Assembly (NCBI GenBank): GCA_016617855.1
Contig: JAECUM010001776.1
Location: forward strand, 1-64,000
Direction of reading: 5' to 3'
Origin: Megalonaias nervosa
Taxonomy: Eukaryota > Mollusca > Bivalvia > Unionida > Unionidae
Length of the DNA stretch: 64,000 nucleotides
The notes below the pieces were generated by a model that was not told where the DNA came from, did no database searches, and was given only the letters and a program-made list of their open reading frames with translations. Positions 35,706-45,438 of this stretch are shown here, one piece after another. The position numbers and the translations under genes are program-made. Each line of letters opens with the position of its first letter. The stretch's first letter is position 1.

Positions 35706-36267
35706 TCACTCAGCTACACAGCTTAGTCTCCTTGACAATTTCATCGGGTTGAAATTATCAACGCTAGGTTTATTATTTAGCGGATATATTGCATATATAA
35801 CTGCCGTTTCAGAATACGCTCGTTCATAATACGGTTTATCAATACCGGTTATCACACCTGGTTTTGATTGTTTATTTAATGTAACAGTATTATTTCCAGT
35901 ATGAAGTCGTACAGGTTCACGTTTATCACGAATAATCCAAGTGTCATCATCTGTCTGCACAATACATTTTACTAGAATAATATATCTCTGATTGTCGAGA
36001 TAGTTAATAATATTTTTACTTCGTTTGTCGCTCATTCTAGCGTCAACAACACCGCTGGTGTCGTTCATAATCTTGAATGTCGACCAAGTATGAGCCGCAC
36101 CATCGTTGCGAAATTCTTTTTTACCTTCACGGATACGATCGGTTATATCGCTATTTATCAAAGCCAGATCTTGCATCGGAAAAATTAAATTCAGATTTTG
36201 GTAATGTGTCAAGATCAAATCTTGCGGTGGAAGGTTCAATTGTGGATAATCTCTCAAATTCCTCCAT
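35706..36267 (-). pseudogene. Unknown protein upstream of the polymerase fusion, frameshifted
   Basis: From the ATG at 36267 the frame begins MEEFERLSTIEPSTARFDLD. After a shift near 36170 it continues DITDRIREGKKEFRNDG through YIILVKCIVQTDDDTWIIRD to a stop at 35706, one base beyond overlap with the polymerase ATG at 35702. The coupling suggests it belongs to the replication module, perhaps a polymerase accessory or DNA-binding protein, but no motif supports a specific function. Confidence 0.5.
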
Positions 36268-36297
36268 ACTATATTTAAGACAAATATATGTTTAATT

Positions 36298-36300
<3 letters not shown>

Positions 36301-36328
<28 letters not shown>

Positions 36329-36330
36329 AT
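36301..36330. repeat. (AT)n tract between divergent early genes
   Basis: Short AT dinucleotide run in the 95-bp gap between the minus-strand unknown gene and the plus-strand zinc-ribbon gene, a likely bidirectional promoter region. Confidence 0.85.
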
Positions 36331-36361
36331 GATTTAAACAAACAACCGATGCAGATGGCTT

Positions 36362-36580
36362 ATGATTGGTTATTCAACTCCTTGCAATAAATCATGCGTG
36401 AATGAATTTTGTGGCCAACATATGCAAAGTTTCCGAAGAGGTAGTCTAGGACCGAAACCGTGTTTACGATGCGGCGTTGGAGTCAGAGGAGAAACCCAGT
36501 TGTGAGTAAAGTGTGGTGGTAAAAGATACAGAGAGTTGAAACAATATTATGACAAGAAGTTGTCGGTGAATCTCCATTAA
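36362..36580 (+). pseudogene. Small zinc-ribbon protein, one internal stop
   Basis: 73 codons from the ATG at 36362. The first half has CNKSC and FCGQH, the second CLRCGVGVRGE and, after a TGA at about codon 51, VKCGGKRYRELKQYYDKKL. Two zinc-binding sites are likely. The homologue in D (24130) keeps the C..CGVGVRG core, so the family is conserved. Function unknown; position is always just before the HNH gene. Confidence 0.62.
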
Positions 36581-36645
36581 AAACCGCTGAAGATTATCTG
36601 GCCAGATTTCAAAATAATCATTTAGACAAATAATATTATATATAA

Positions 36646-37146
36646 ATGGAGCAAAATAAATTTATAGAGCACCCTATCATTAAAAATTATGAAGCGTCTC
36701 GTGATGGTGTCATCAGAAATTGTCAAAGGAAAACACCAGTTGGTTATGTTATTAATACTGGATATATCATGTTTACTGCTGGAAATAAAAAGTATCTATC
36801 TCATAGGTTCGTGTTCGAGTGTTTTCATGGGGTCATAAAAGATGGACTTGTAATTAATCATATTGACGGTAATAAACAAAATAACTCTTTATGTAATCTC
36901 GAAGTTGTTACACAAAGTCAAAATTCTACATGTGGAAATACTGGAAAATGTAAAATATTTGACAAGAGATCGGTTATATCCATAAATACAGAGACTGGTG
37001 AAGAGAGAATTTTTAATTCCATATACGCGGCTGGTAAATATTTTGGTATTCACTCGCGTGCGGTACAATTTGTGGCGGATAATATTACTAAATCAACATA
37101 TTCAGTTAAATACGATCAAAAAATTATATTCCGGTATGTACAATGA
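36646..37146 (+). CDS. HNH endonuclease with NUMOD-type DNA-binding tail, intact
   Basis: 166 codons. The N-terminus NYEASRDGVIRN resembles the NUMOD4-like start of phage and algal-virus HNH proteins. The HNH core is HRFVFECFHG...NHIDGNKQNNSLCNLE, with the His and Asn residues present. The C-terminus TGEERIFNSIYAAGKYFG is NUMOD1-like. Such proteins cut specific DNA and are often mobile themselves. It is undamaged although every neighbour is broken, and a remnant of the same gene occupies the same place in D. Whether it serves the element or is a passenger is open. Confidence 0.85.
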   Translation: MEQNKFIEHPIIKNYEASRDGVIRNCQRKTPVGYVINTGYIMFTAGNKKYLSHRFVFECFHGVIKDGLVINHIDGNKQNNSLCNLEVVTQSQNSTCGNTGKCKIFDKRSVISINTETGEERIFNSIYAAGKYFGIHSRAVQFVADNITKSTYSVKYDQKIIFRYVQ

Positions 37147-37727
37147 AGCGAGATAAATCCGTCATCGCTGATAGAGCAATCAAGCAGTTGTCTCCCTTTT
37201 TTATTATTGCGTATACTTAACCACGCGTTTATATTCAGTGATAAGAATACGTCATCACTGATAAAGTAATTGAGCAGTTATTGTACTACAGTCTAATAGT
37301 AATACTTAAATATCTCTCCAGTCCAAACATCTCAACTATATTACAGAAAATATATCCTCAAACAAACATAAAATCCTCAGCCGTGATATTATATCATAGG
37401 CCGATATTGTACACATATCGATCGCAGCAGACTACATGTATCATTGTTACTATACTGAATGAATCCACGCAGTTCTGTAGCAGGCGGAATATACCACAAT
37501 GATATCGATCCATGCATTCATTGCTAGATAGTTCTGCCTTGACTGCATGAAGAAGCTTGAAAATACAGTATTTTAACAAGGCAGAAACGGCAGGAATATA
37601 TAACATTGCAGAATTTATTCAGAATCAGAATATTCTTTCGGTGTAGGGATTTGCCGTCCATGACATTGGCACGTGTGAGACAGTGCGAGTAGTTATATAC
37701 TTAAATTTGACTGTAATTCATAAGAAC
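37147..37727. other. Non-coding DNA within element B
   Basis: No gene. Two ~30-bp direct repeats (CGTCATCRCTGATAR followed by AGCAGTT) lie at about 37161 and 37249. The base composition is like the host. Confidence 0.5.
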
Positions 37728-38200
37728 TCCGATAGCCGTGTGGTTGAGGCGTTTGCGTGCGGATCCACTAGTGTAAACGCTGCGTGTTCGAGTCTCCAAA
37801 AATGCTAAAGATATATTATCTTGCATTCGGCGACAGATGCTATTATAATTGGAGGCGCAAGCAAGCCCCATGAGATTTCATGTAACCCTCACCATGTTGA
37901 ACAACGTGGTAAGTGCAGTTTTGCATTTACCCGGGGTTTGATTGGGGGGGAGTACATGAAATCGATATGCGCTTGCGCCCCCAAAATAAACAGCAGGGTG
38001 ATGTGAACTCGCGACCTTGTGACCTCACTGAAGGGTACCCACATAGGGGCATTCAGAAAGAATGTCCGCCGGATCAAAAGTCTCAGTAAGGTGCCTGTGG
38101 ACCATAAGACAGGCCTTAACCATGAAGAGTGCCTGTGGGCCATAAGAAAGGCCTTTACCAAATAAAAAAAGGATTCCTAGGACCTTATTGGCAAAAGACT
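37728..38200 (+). repeat. tRNA-like sequence plus foldback and short tandem repeat
   Basis: 37730-37800 has an A-box-like TAGCCGTGTGGTTGAGGCG and a B-box GTGTTCGAGTCTCC but no pairing acceptor arm, so it is a tRNA-derived repeat. About 50 bp on, GGCGCAAGC...GATTTCATGT (37853-37884) is matched in inverse by ACATGAAATC...GCTTGCGCC (37952-37980). Two ~38-bp units GTGCCTGTGG.CCATAAGA.AGGCCTT follow at 38090-38160. It looks like a composite SINE or MITE inserted in element B. Confidence 0.5.
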
Positions 38201-38369
38201 TTACCGGCAGAAGGGACCCCAGTGGAATGGTAGACTGAGCGTCATCGCTGCTGTTTCTTTTTGAATTTATAAAATATATTTTTATTTTTATTTTTATTCA
38301 GAATATATTTTTTTTTATTTATCTGATCCGGAAATACTTTTATTATAATAAAATTTTATTTTTTATGAA

Positions 38370-38880
38370 ATTCAGTCAGATTTTCTAAATTTGATAGGTA
38401 ATATACCCATCAAATTGTGACTTTGGTCAGATTTTCTAAATTTGATGGGTATATTACCCGTCAATATTGTGACTTTGTCAGATTTTCTAAATTTCATGGG
38501 TATATTACCCGTCAATATTGTGACTTTGGTCAGATTTTCTATTTTCGCTAAGAATATTTTATTTTTATTCTGATTCCGAATATATTTTATTTTTATAAAA
38601 TTTTATTTTTTATGAAATTTAGTCAGATTTTCTGAATTTGACGGGTAATATACCCATCAAAATTGGACTTTGGTCAGATTTTCTGAATTTGACGGGTAAT
38701 ATACCCATTCCAAATTGATGACTTTGAATTTTGTCAGATTTTCTGAATTTGACGGGTAATATACTCATCAAAATTGTGACTTTGGTCAGATTTTCTGAAT
38801 TTGACGGGTAATATACCCATCAAAATTGTGACTTTGATCAGATTTTCTAAAATATTTTTATTTTTATTCAAAAATATATT
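38370..38880. repeat. Array of ~52-bp repeats, each with a 23-bp imperfect palindrome
   Basis: About nine units of the form GTCAGATTTTCT.AATTTGA followed by GGGTAATATACCC and TCAA.ATTGTGACTTTG. The core TTGACGGGTAATATACCCATCAA has 10-bp arms with one G:T mismatch around a 3-nt centre, and some units carry its exact reverse complement. The array is bordered by AT-rich TTTTATTTTTATT stretches and lies between the plus-strand early genes and the minus-strand late block. It resembles baculovirus hr regions or iteron origins in design. Confidence 0.85.
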
Positions 38881-38935
38881 TTATTCAGAAATATTTTATT
38901 TTTATTTAAACAAATAATTTATAATATAAAAAATA

Positions 38936-39392
38936 ATGAATCACGAAAACATCACATCAATTATTACTGCTATTAAGCAATTACGACACAGCGGCGTGAA
39001 AATATCTGACCAACTTGATCCTGAAAAAATAATGAGTGATTTTGAATCATTACAATTTCGGAGGTCAGAAAATAGGTATACCTTTACCCGCCGATTATAG
39101 ATTTATAAAGATAATTCAGCAGGCGATGTTACGATCGCTGGCGGCAATCACGGATACGCAGGTGAAATTATTTGTGCCGTTATCACGGGCCATCGAGCGG
39201 GTTAGGTTAGAATTATCTCACGAATACGAAACGAAAAGAATCGTACACGCTCGTATAAAACAGCTGAAAGATATCATGGCGATGACGGAGTTGATGAACA
39301 AAGATGCGGAAGAATTACTAGCTAAAGATAAAGACGGTGACTTGTCACCGAGTGTGACTGTAGTAGATTGTATCACTAGTGACCGTCACTGA
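38936..39392 (+). pseudogene. Unknown helical protein of element B, frameshifted
   Basis: The ATG at 38936 opens MNHENITSIITAIKQLRHSG. A shift near 39050 passes to a frame reading FVPLSRAIERVRLELSHEYE and KQLKDIMAMTELMNKDAEEL to a stop at 39392. It is predominantly alpha-helical by eye. The gene directly follows the palindrome array. Family unknown. Confidence 0.5.
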
Positions 39393-39559
39393 CAACGTCA
39401 TAACGAACGAATCATGTCACCTGTACGACGACGAAGCCGAATATTTTTGTTGATATAAAAAAATGACGTTACATTTTTTTTTTTGATGTTTTCCGCCGTG
39501 ATGTAATCACGGACTACGATGAGTCTCTACGATGACGCTCGATGAGCGCACATACAAGT
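39393..39559. other. Gap between convergent genes
   Basis: Short Arg-rich frame at 39414 (MSPVRRRSRIFLLI) and a T-run. Too short to call a gene. Confidence 0.4.
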
Positions 39560-41026
39560 TTATATTAACGACTCCGACCTAAGATCGAACAAGTGGCCAG
39601 ACTGGTCAGTAAGTTTGAAATGTATCCGTGATAAGAGACGACTATGACATTTTAGATAAACAACATTGATTGGTTCTGACACAATCAAATAACCTGGAGG
39701 GACTTGAGGGGTAAATTAGTAGAGAATGTAGCCTTGTTGGGCCTGATTGGATTTATCAGTGTCCACTTGATAACTGCCGTCGATAACATCACATACTAGA
39801 TTGACGGCGATCGTTGATGTGATATTAACGATACCCGGTGAAACATGACGACCACCCGAATACGGATCATTATTGTGTCGAAGAATACTTGCTGGTGGTG
39901 ATATTTTTCTCCATGATTCGAGAATTTGAGGAAAATATTCATCGATAATATCCGTGAGTTTCTTTTTTAATTCAGTTATATTAAAATCCGGTATTACAAA
40001 TGTTTGAAGTTTATCTCCGGTTATATTGTAATGATCAAGAAATAATTTTACAAAAGACATAAACCAGTTGCTTTTGTAATCTATAACATAATCTGTGATA
40101 ATAGTTTTGTTGATGAAATACATATCTGATCTAATCTGATTTAAATCTGTTATTTTTTAAATGATTTGTTGTTTTATATCATCGCTGTAAAATTGCGACA
40201 GTGACAGAAATAGATTTTTTAAATCAGTAATTTTGCGATTACAATCAGCATTAATAGCTGCAGAAATATTTTTAATTGGTACATCATAAAAATAATACTC
40301 ATCATCAGAATTTTCTTTCAGTTTGTAAAATTGAAAAGGGCCTTCCTTAAAATGTCCTTCATCTGACGCATATAAAACCCTTTTTCTGATTATAGGATAC
40401 TCCATTCCATCAATATCTTGATTAGTAAATGATTCTATTTCAACATGATCGGTAAGATATTTTGGAATTTTTGTGTATCTTCGCTCTGCTATGGAAAATT
40501 CATCTCGACGTGGTTCTGTTGGACCTTCATAACCCGGTGCAGCCTCGGGCCATCCTAACACTGTCCAGATCGAACTCTGATATATATCCACAGCATAATC
40601 CGGTGATAATATTTCAACGGCCGAAGACAACGTTGACTCGTGGACGGTAATGGCAATCTTTGATTCTTTTCCTGTGATGGATTTAATTCTGCGCTTGAAT
40701 TCTTCATTGATCTGTTCTATTTGATAACTTCCCGTTGGTACACTGACTACTTGCCAATCAGGAGTTCCATCGGGTTTGTTTTTATTTGCAAATACTAATG
40801 AATTATTCGGTTGTAGTCCACCAAACGATTTTGACCTAATATTGGGTCAACTATAATAAACCCGTAATTGCGCTAGTGCTATTTCGGAAGCTGGTATTGC
40901 AGTTGGAAAATTAATACTGAATTCAGGCGAAGTTGAACTCGCTGAAATCATTGCGGTTCTTACGGGAGCAGTATTAGTGACGATCTGTTGTAATAATTGT
41001 TGCGATCGCTGATCGAACGTTGACAT
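39560..41026 (-). pseudogene. Minor capsid (penton) protein with a large internal insertion, three stops
   Basis: One frame of 489 codons from the ATG at 41026 (MSTFDQRSQQLLQQIV). The N-terminal half has SINFPTAIPASEIALAQL, WQVVSVPTGSYQIEQINEE, and DIYQSSIWTVLGW (the SI..LGF position). The C-terminus has SPGIVNITSTIAVNLVCD, PQVPPGYLIVSEPINVVYL and FKLTDQSGHLFDL, again penton-like. Between them about 190 residues are not part of the usual penton. In-frame stops lie near 40850, at 40157 and at 39714. Pentons close the capsid vertices and anchor fibers. Confidence 0.72.
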
Positions 41027-41036
41027 TATTATACTA

Positions 41037-41537
41037 TTATTGTTTTAAATCACCGACGGTGACACAGTCACTGACGTCGCGGTCAGGAATTTTTTCATTA
41101 ACGACGTTGTCGTCGAATACTTCATTGTAGATCTTTATTGCGATACTGAATTCTTCCTCAGATATTATTCCATCATTAAGCGACTAAGAAATCAACGATG
41201 ACAATTTAGAATTTGCTGTGTGGAATTTCATCATGTACTCGTTCAATTTTTCATTCGTCCACGTATTTATCTTCTTTGCGATTATATTAAATATTCCAGC
41301 GATCGACGTTGACGATGAAACAATGATTGTTATAACGATCGGCGCCGTCATCGTCAGCGTTGATAATACTACGCCGGTTCCAGCAACTAGCGTAGAAACC
41401 GAATAAACCATGATATCAACGACGGCTGCACGTCTACGAGATTTCTTTATTTTTGTTATATAGTTATCGATGATGGTTTTTAATTTATTTGGCCAAGTTA
41501 TTACTTGATCGTATCTGTATCGCTGAACGTCTATCAT
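41037..41537 (-). pseudogene. Two-helix membrane protein, one internal stop
   Basis: The ATG at 41537 begins a protein with a helical N-terminus (IIDNYITKIKKSRRR), then a hydrophobic stretch AAVVDIMVYSVSTLVAGTGV and VLSTLTMTAPIVITIIV (two membrane segments). After a TAG near 41182 an acidic tail SEEEFSIAIKIYNEVFDDN follows to 41037. It lies between fiber and penton genes on the late strand. Likely a virion membrane or assembly protein; no family assigned. Confidence 0.55.
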
Positions 41538-41543
41538 TATACT

Positions 41544-42504
41544 TTAGTTGTTGTCTAAGACAGTGATAAATTCCAGACACCACCAGTAACGTCTCGGAGG
41601 TATTTCCGTTGATATCAACGTAAATGTTTCTTTGGTGTCCTTGGTTAGCATCACCAGTAGAGGATTATGATATACATTCGGCGATGATGAATTGGCCGCA
41701 GTAATTTCCAAACCATACATGGACAACCGATATAACCCAGTTACTTCTGCGGTATATTCGAGAGTGTTATTGCGTAGTGTCCACGTTGATACCCCAGACG
41801 CCACCGTGTACGTGATGTTGCTAATTTGTTTGTGTGGAATTTTAATCAGACTCATTTTGTCATTGATATTAGGAATTCCACTGACAATATCCTTGAGTTT
41901 TGTATGAATGTCGGTGAGTTTAATATCAACGATTGGTGGTTTTCCAAAAAATTCTTCAGTGGTTCTGTTTAAGTTCCTACGAAAATTCAGAAACATTTGT
42001 ATGTGATTAAAAGATTCAGTTCTAGATGCGGTTATTCCATCATTGATCGTTGACAACGAAGTTGTCATCGGAATATTTTTATTGTCCACATATTTGTTTG
42101 TTGCGGCATCTTCATCACCTGCTGGTTCTCTTAAAGCAACGATTTTATTTCCATTCATGTTAAGTGTACCTGTCATTGTATCACCGGCGGATTTTAAACG
42201 ATCAGCGACACTTTTCTTAATTTCATCTCTGATAGTTGCTATTGATACATTTGAGTCTCTGATTTTACCGTCAATAGTAAATACTGGAATATTGTCCGTG
42301 GTGGCATATATCGACCCACTTGATGTTACTCGTCTTTAAAACACCGAATTTATCCTGAAAAATAACAACTTCATCTCGGTCAACTCCAGATAAATTCATG
42401 ATATCGGCAAGATCGTCTTTGGTGGCGTATTTTGATAAATCGATATCATCTTTGCTCTTGCAGGTGCGAGCACTAGTAGAAGATCTTCCATAAATATCAA
42501 CCAT
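41544..42504 (-). pseudogene. Fiber-like protein with phage-tail-type signature, one frameshift
   Basis: Starts MVDIYGRSSTSARTCKSKDD at 42504. A frame change near 42305 leads to a stretch ending SVADRLKSAGDTMTGTLNMN and then NKIVALREPAGDEDAATNKY. The MTG.L.M.GN.I..L..P....AA..KYVD signature is the shaft-repeat motif of phage tail fibers. The C-terminal half is beta-rich (TWTLRNNTLEYTAEVTGLYR). It should be the trimeric attachment protein inserted in the penton. The gene follows the protease closely. Confidence 0.68.
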
Positions 42505-42523
42505 TATATTTACCAATGTCTGT

Positions 42524-42960
42524 TTAAAACATTGGTGCGCGGCTATGCCTGGTGATGGTACATTCGTGTACAGTTTTATGAAGTGGTTTTGTTGATCTTG
42601 ATACAACATCAAGTACTGCTAGTGTTTCACGGCCACATATCGGTGGATCCGTTAATGTTTGTGTTGGTAGCGTTGAATACCAGATTGGAATACTTTGAAG
42701 TCTGTCGATATACTTTAAAAATTCTTTTGGTGGTGCCAACCCATACGAATCAAAATAAACAATTCCACGTGGATCAATTGCATATGCAACCCAATGAGTG
42801 CCACGACCAGAGCTTTTATCGAGATTAATAATACCTGTTTCTGACAGATTTGGATTTTTTCGGTAATTGATCACGCATAAAAACACCTCTGAAATTCTTT
42901 ATATTTAGTTGCTTAGCAGCATCGAGTAAGTCAAAATTCGATAGTGGAACTATCGTCGGA
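42524..42960 (-). pseudogene. Adenain-like (Ulp1/C5-type) cysteine protease, frameshifted
   Basis: Catalytic landmarks in order: His in RGTHWVAYAID, the YFDSYGLAPPKEFL stretch that carries the Asp, and a Cys in ICGRETLAVL. An N-terminal piece LSNFDLLDAAKQLNIKNFRG lies in another frame, and a second shift falls near 42610. The family cleaves capsid and core precursors during maturation of DJR viruses. Confidence 0.78.
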
Positions 42961-43115
42961 AAAATCAACAAGTCCCTGGAAGTCTTAATCCTTTTCCGTA
43001 TCGAGACCCTGGAAGTCTCAGACCGCGACCGTATACTGGGCCTGATAATCTTAGACGCCCCGGCTGTGGCACGTTTGGTGCTCTTAGACGTCTTCCGTGT
43101 TGTTTTGCCCGTGAT
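42961..43115 (-). pseudogene. Short Arg/Pro/Gly-repeat basic peptide
   Basis: One minus frame reads GRRLRAPNVPQPGRLRLSG then RGLRLPGSRYGKGLRLPG, an RLRLPG repeat about 12 residues apart. It resembles the very basic pX/mu-type core peptides of adeno- and adintoviruses. No clear start, and it merges with the protease 5' region, so low confidence. Confidence 0.35.
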
Positions 43116-43123
43116 CTTTTTTT

Positions 43124-43516
43124 TTAAAGTTTTTCTGCGTGTATAATTCCTTTTCCTGTTGCTTTCTTTAATGCCATTCCAGCAGCGGTTCCAACTGCAC
43201 CTAACGCTGCAGCTTTTGCAACAGCTGGAGCGGCTGTGGCTATTAATGCTGGGATAGCTGCGAGAAGGGGAAATATTCCTCCGGTTTTAATAGTATCCTT
43301 GATTGCACCCACGGAAAGATTTAATCGTATTCCTTTATTGGCGCGTTTAGCTTCGTTGAATCTCTTGAATTGACGCTCGGTCAACGATAATTTATTTGCG
43401 CCGCTCATTTGTTCTTGTTTTAATGTTATTTTTGTTCCGCATCGTGATGTTAACGGTGATTGTAATCGTTTAATCTGACCCGGAGTTAGACTGACACTGA
43501 CATGATGATATGACAT
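43124..43516 (-). CDS. Core protein with GG-hydrophobic C-terminus, intact
   Basis: 130 codons. The N-terminal half is basic (TPGQIKRLQS, LSLTERQFKRFNEAKRANKG). The C-terminal half has GGIFPLLAAIPALIATAAPA and ends KKATGKGIIHAEKL. This layout of basic head, GG.(F/L)PLLAAIPA and GKG tail recurs in Polinton and adintovirus core or internal membrane proteins. It sits 30 bp downstream of the capsid gene. Confidence 0.72.
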   Translation of the reverse strand: MSYHHVSVSLTPGQIKRLQSPLTSRCGTKITLKQEQMSGANKLSLTERQFKRFNEAKRANKGIRLNLSVGAIKDTIKTGGIFPLLAAIPALIATAAPAVAKAAALGAVGTAAGMALKKATGKGIIHAEKL

Positions 43517-43548
43517 TTATGATATATATTTGATTTCTAAATACTGAT

Positions 43549-44940
43549 TTAAATCAGCTCTTGCATATTCTCTACGGGAGCATCAACGACTCTCATGCGG
43601 CCACCAACACCTTCAAGTAACATTGTTTTATCGGATAATATAACCGCGATTGCTCTGTAATTAGGAATTTCTACGATATTTCTGTTAACACGAGCTCGAA
43701 AATGTATATCTACAACAGATTGTCTGGTTAAATCTAAATGTTCCAGCGAAAAGCAATAAATCGGATACAGCGTTGTAAAATCTAACTGTGATATTTGTAA
43801 ACCAGTATCAATATTTTGATCACGTCCCATAAACGTCATCAGTCGATGATACGCACGCGCTACATGATTTTGATCAAAATTCAATAAAATATCCTCGGAT
43901 GGTTCTTGATGCCCATTTATTCTTAAGGAAACCTCGGAAACACCAAGTTTGTCAAATATCATAATGCTACGTATTTGACTATTTACTCGTGCATTATTTT
44001 GAAGCGCAATGAAAATATGTCGCGGTGCAGAAATACCTTGCTGAGAAGCTATTTGCCATGTAAATAGACCATTAATTGCACTTTGAATAGCATCTGTGGT
44101 CATTGTTAACCATGATAACGTCGATTTACCACCTTGACCCATAAAAGAGAGTAGACGGTCTTCTTCATATATTGTTGGAGTCATTACTGGCATCCACAAT
44201 GAAAGTTTAGTTAGTACTGTTTTACCATGAAGTGCCGCAGTTGCACCTGCGTCAGCTCCTTCAACGTGCCATATTGCATCATCGTCCGTGGCTATTCTTA
44301 CAAGTACAACTGTGTGCTTAGCTCCAAAAATAACTTTTCTAACATTTCTGCAGAATCCAAAAATATGTGATAATGGAATTGCACATGAAAACATTCTATC
44401 CTTTAACATTGATTTACGTGATGCAAATCCTAAGTTGAAATTTGCGTTCATTGATATTACTGCGGAAGTTTCTGCGGTTCCTGCAGCGTTTCTTACATTA
44501 CCTGTAGTTACATTTTTGTGACTTGGATGATCAGAAGTGTCCTTGGTAAACATCATTGATGGACCAGCTGATCTTGAATAATCGTCGCTGTATCGCGCAA
44601 GACCAAGTATCGTTGTGGCAACGTCAACATCTTTTTGAATGGATTCAATATTTCTTCCATCAATCATGTACGTGGCACTGTCAAACAAAGCCATGATACC
44701 GTTGTTAACAAAACCAAAACCAACATCGTTATCGTATTCAGTATTATCCGCTTTAAAAATGTTACCTTCAACTTCAATAAATGCTTCAGCGGGTAAGAAA
44801 TACCTACTTGTATCTTGAACTTGAAGTTCAATTCGTCCACGTTGATCTGGAATTCGAGCGTCATAAGAATAATATTGATAATCACGCACAGACTCATCCT
44901 TGAGAACCGGTGCATCCATGTCAAATGCAGGATCAGCCAT
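43549..44940 (-). CDS. Major capsid protein, double jelly-roll, intact
   Basis: About 463 codons, with MADPAFDMDAPVL as the likely start (an ATG 12 bp further upstream is in frame). Landmarks shared with D's broken copy: RGRIELQVQDTSRYFLPAE, RKSMLKDRMFSCAIPLSHIF, PRHIFIALQNNARVNSQ, and the C-terminal FRARVNRNIVEIPNYRAI. Length and two-domain layout fit DJR capsid proteins of the Polinton/adintovirus group, which form pseudo-hexameric trimers. No stop or frameshift, unlike the replication genes of the same element. Late block, minus strand. Confidence 0.85.
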   Translation of the reverse strand: MADPAFDMDAPVLKDESVRDYQYYSYDARIPDQRGRIELQVQDTSRYFLPAEAFIEVEGNIFKADNTEYDNDVGFGFVNNGIMALFDSATYMIDGRNIESIQKDVDVATTILGLARYSDDYSRSAGPSMMFTKDTSDHPSHKNVTTGNVRNAAGTAETSAVISMNANFNLGFASRKSMLKDRMFSCAIPLSHIFGFCRNVRKVIFGAKHTVVLVRIATDDDAIWHVEGADAGATAALHGKTVLTKLSLWMPVMTPTIYEEDRLLSFMGQGGKSTLSWLTMTTDAIQSAINGLFTWQIASQQGISAPRHIFIALQNNARVNSQIRSIMIFDKLGVSEVSLRINGHQEPSEDILLNFDQNHVARAYHRLMTFMGRDQNIDTGLQISQLDFTTLYPIYCFSLEHLDLTRQSVVDIHFRARVNRNIVEIPNYRAIAVILSDKTMLLEGVGGRMRVVDAPVENMQELI

Positions 44941-45051
44941 ACGTTTGAACATGTTATGTTATTGATCATCGTCTAATACGAAGACCACTTCGGGGGAGAC
45001 CACCGCCCCCACCCCCACCCGCTATCAGACTTGCTGCTACATTTTTTCCCC
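44941..45051. other. Short gap with a GC-rich C-run before the capsid gene
   Basis: CACCGCCCCCACCCCCACCC at about 45001-45020, in otherwise AT-rich DNA. Probably part of the capsid promoter or leader; no motif can be assigned. Confidence 0.35.
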
Positions 45052-45438
45052 CTATTCAGCTAACTCTGCTAGTTTTTGATTTGCGGCTTGATTTATTATT
45101 TTACTAACACTTGCAGGCATCACTTCAGTGCTGGGTAATTTTACTGGCTGAGGTCGGACCGCTTGCGGTCTACGTATTAATCGTGCTAGCCTATCCTTGA
45201 TTGCAGAAAATGCTTTACTAGTAACGTCACCAACAGTACTAATACCTTTTTCACGAATAACGTCAATAGCTTTCATACTTAATTGCTTTATAATCGGTAT
45301 TGCTTTTGGGGCTATCCTCGAAAATAAACCCTTAACAACATCACCGATTCCACCTCCGTAAAATGTCTTGTATACAGGTAATCTTGAATTTACCACCCTG
45401 ACCATGGTTGGTCTACGTTGAGCAGCGTGTATGATCAT
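45052..45438 (-). CDS. pVI/core-like basic protein, intact
   Basis: 128 codons with YGGGIGDVVKGLFSRIAPKA followed by an amphipathic helix (IPIIKQLSMKAIDVIREK) and a basic tail (IKDRLARLIRRPQAVRP). The GG-F/L-x-x-I/L-P start is like the membrane-lytic pVI-type and core proteins of related viruses. First gene of the late block as preserved. Confidence 0.6.
   Translation of the reverse strand: MIIHAAQRRPTMVRVVNSRLPVYKTFYGGGIGDVVKGLFSRIAPKAIPIIKQLSMKAIDVIREKGISTVGDVTSKAFSAIKDRLARLIRRPQAVRPQPVKLPSTEVMPASVSKIINQAANQKLAELAE

Noticed and set aside
37728..37800. Functional tRNA gene
   Set aside because: A- and B-box are present but acceptor and anticodon arms do not pair; read as a tRNA-derived repeat.
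38370..38880. Regularly spaced repeats suggestive of a CRISPR array
   Set aside because: The whole ~52-bp unit is repeated with no unique spacers, each unit is palindromic, and the setting is an animal genome.
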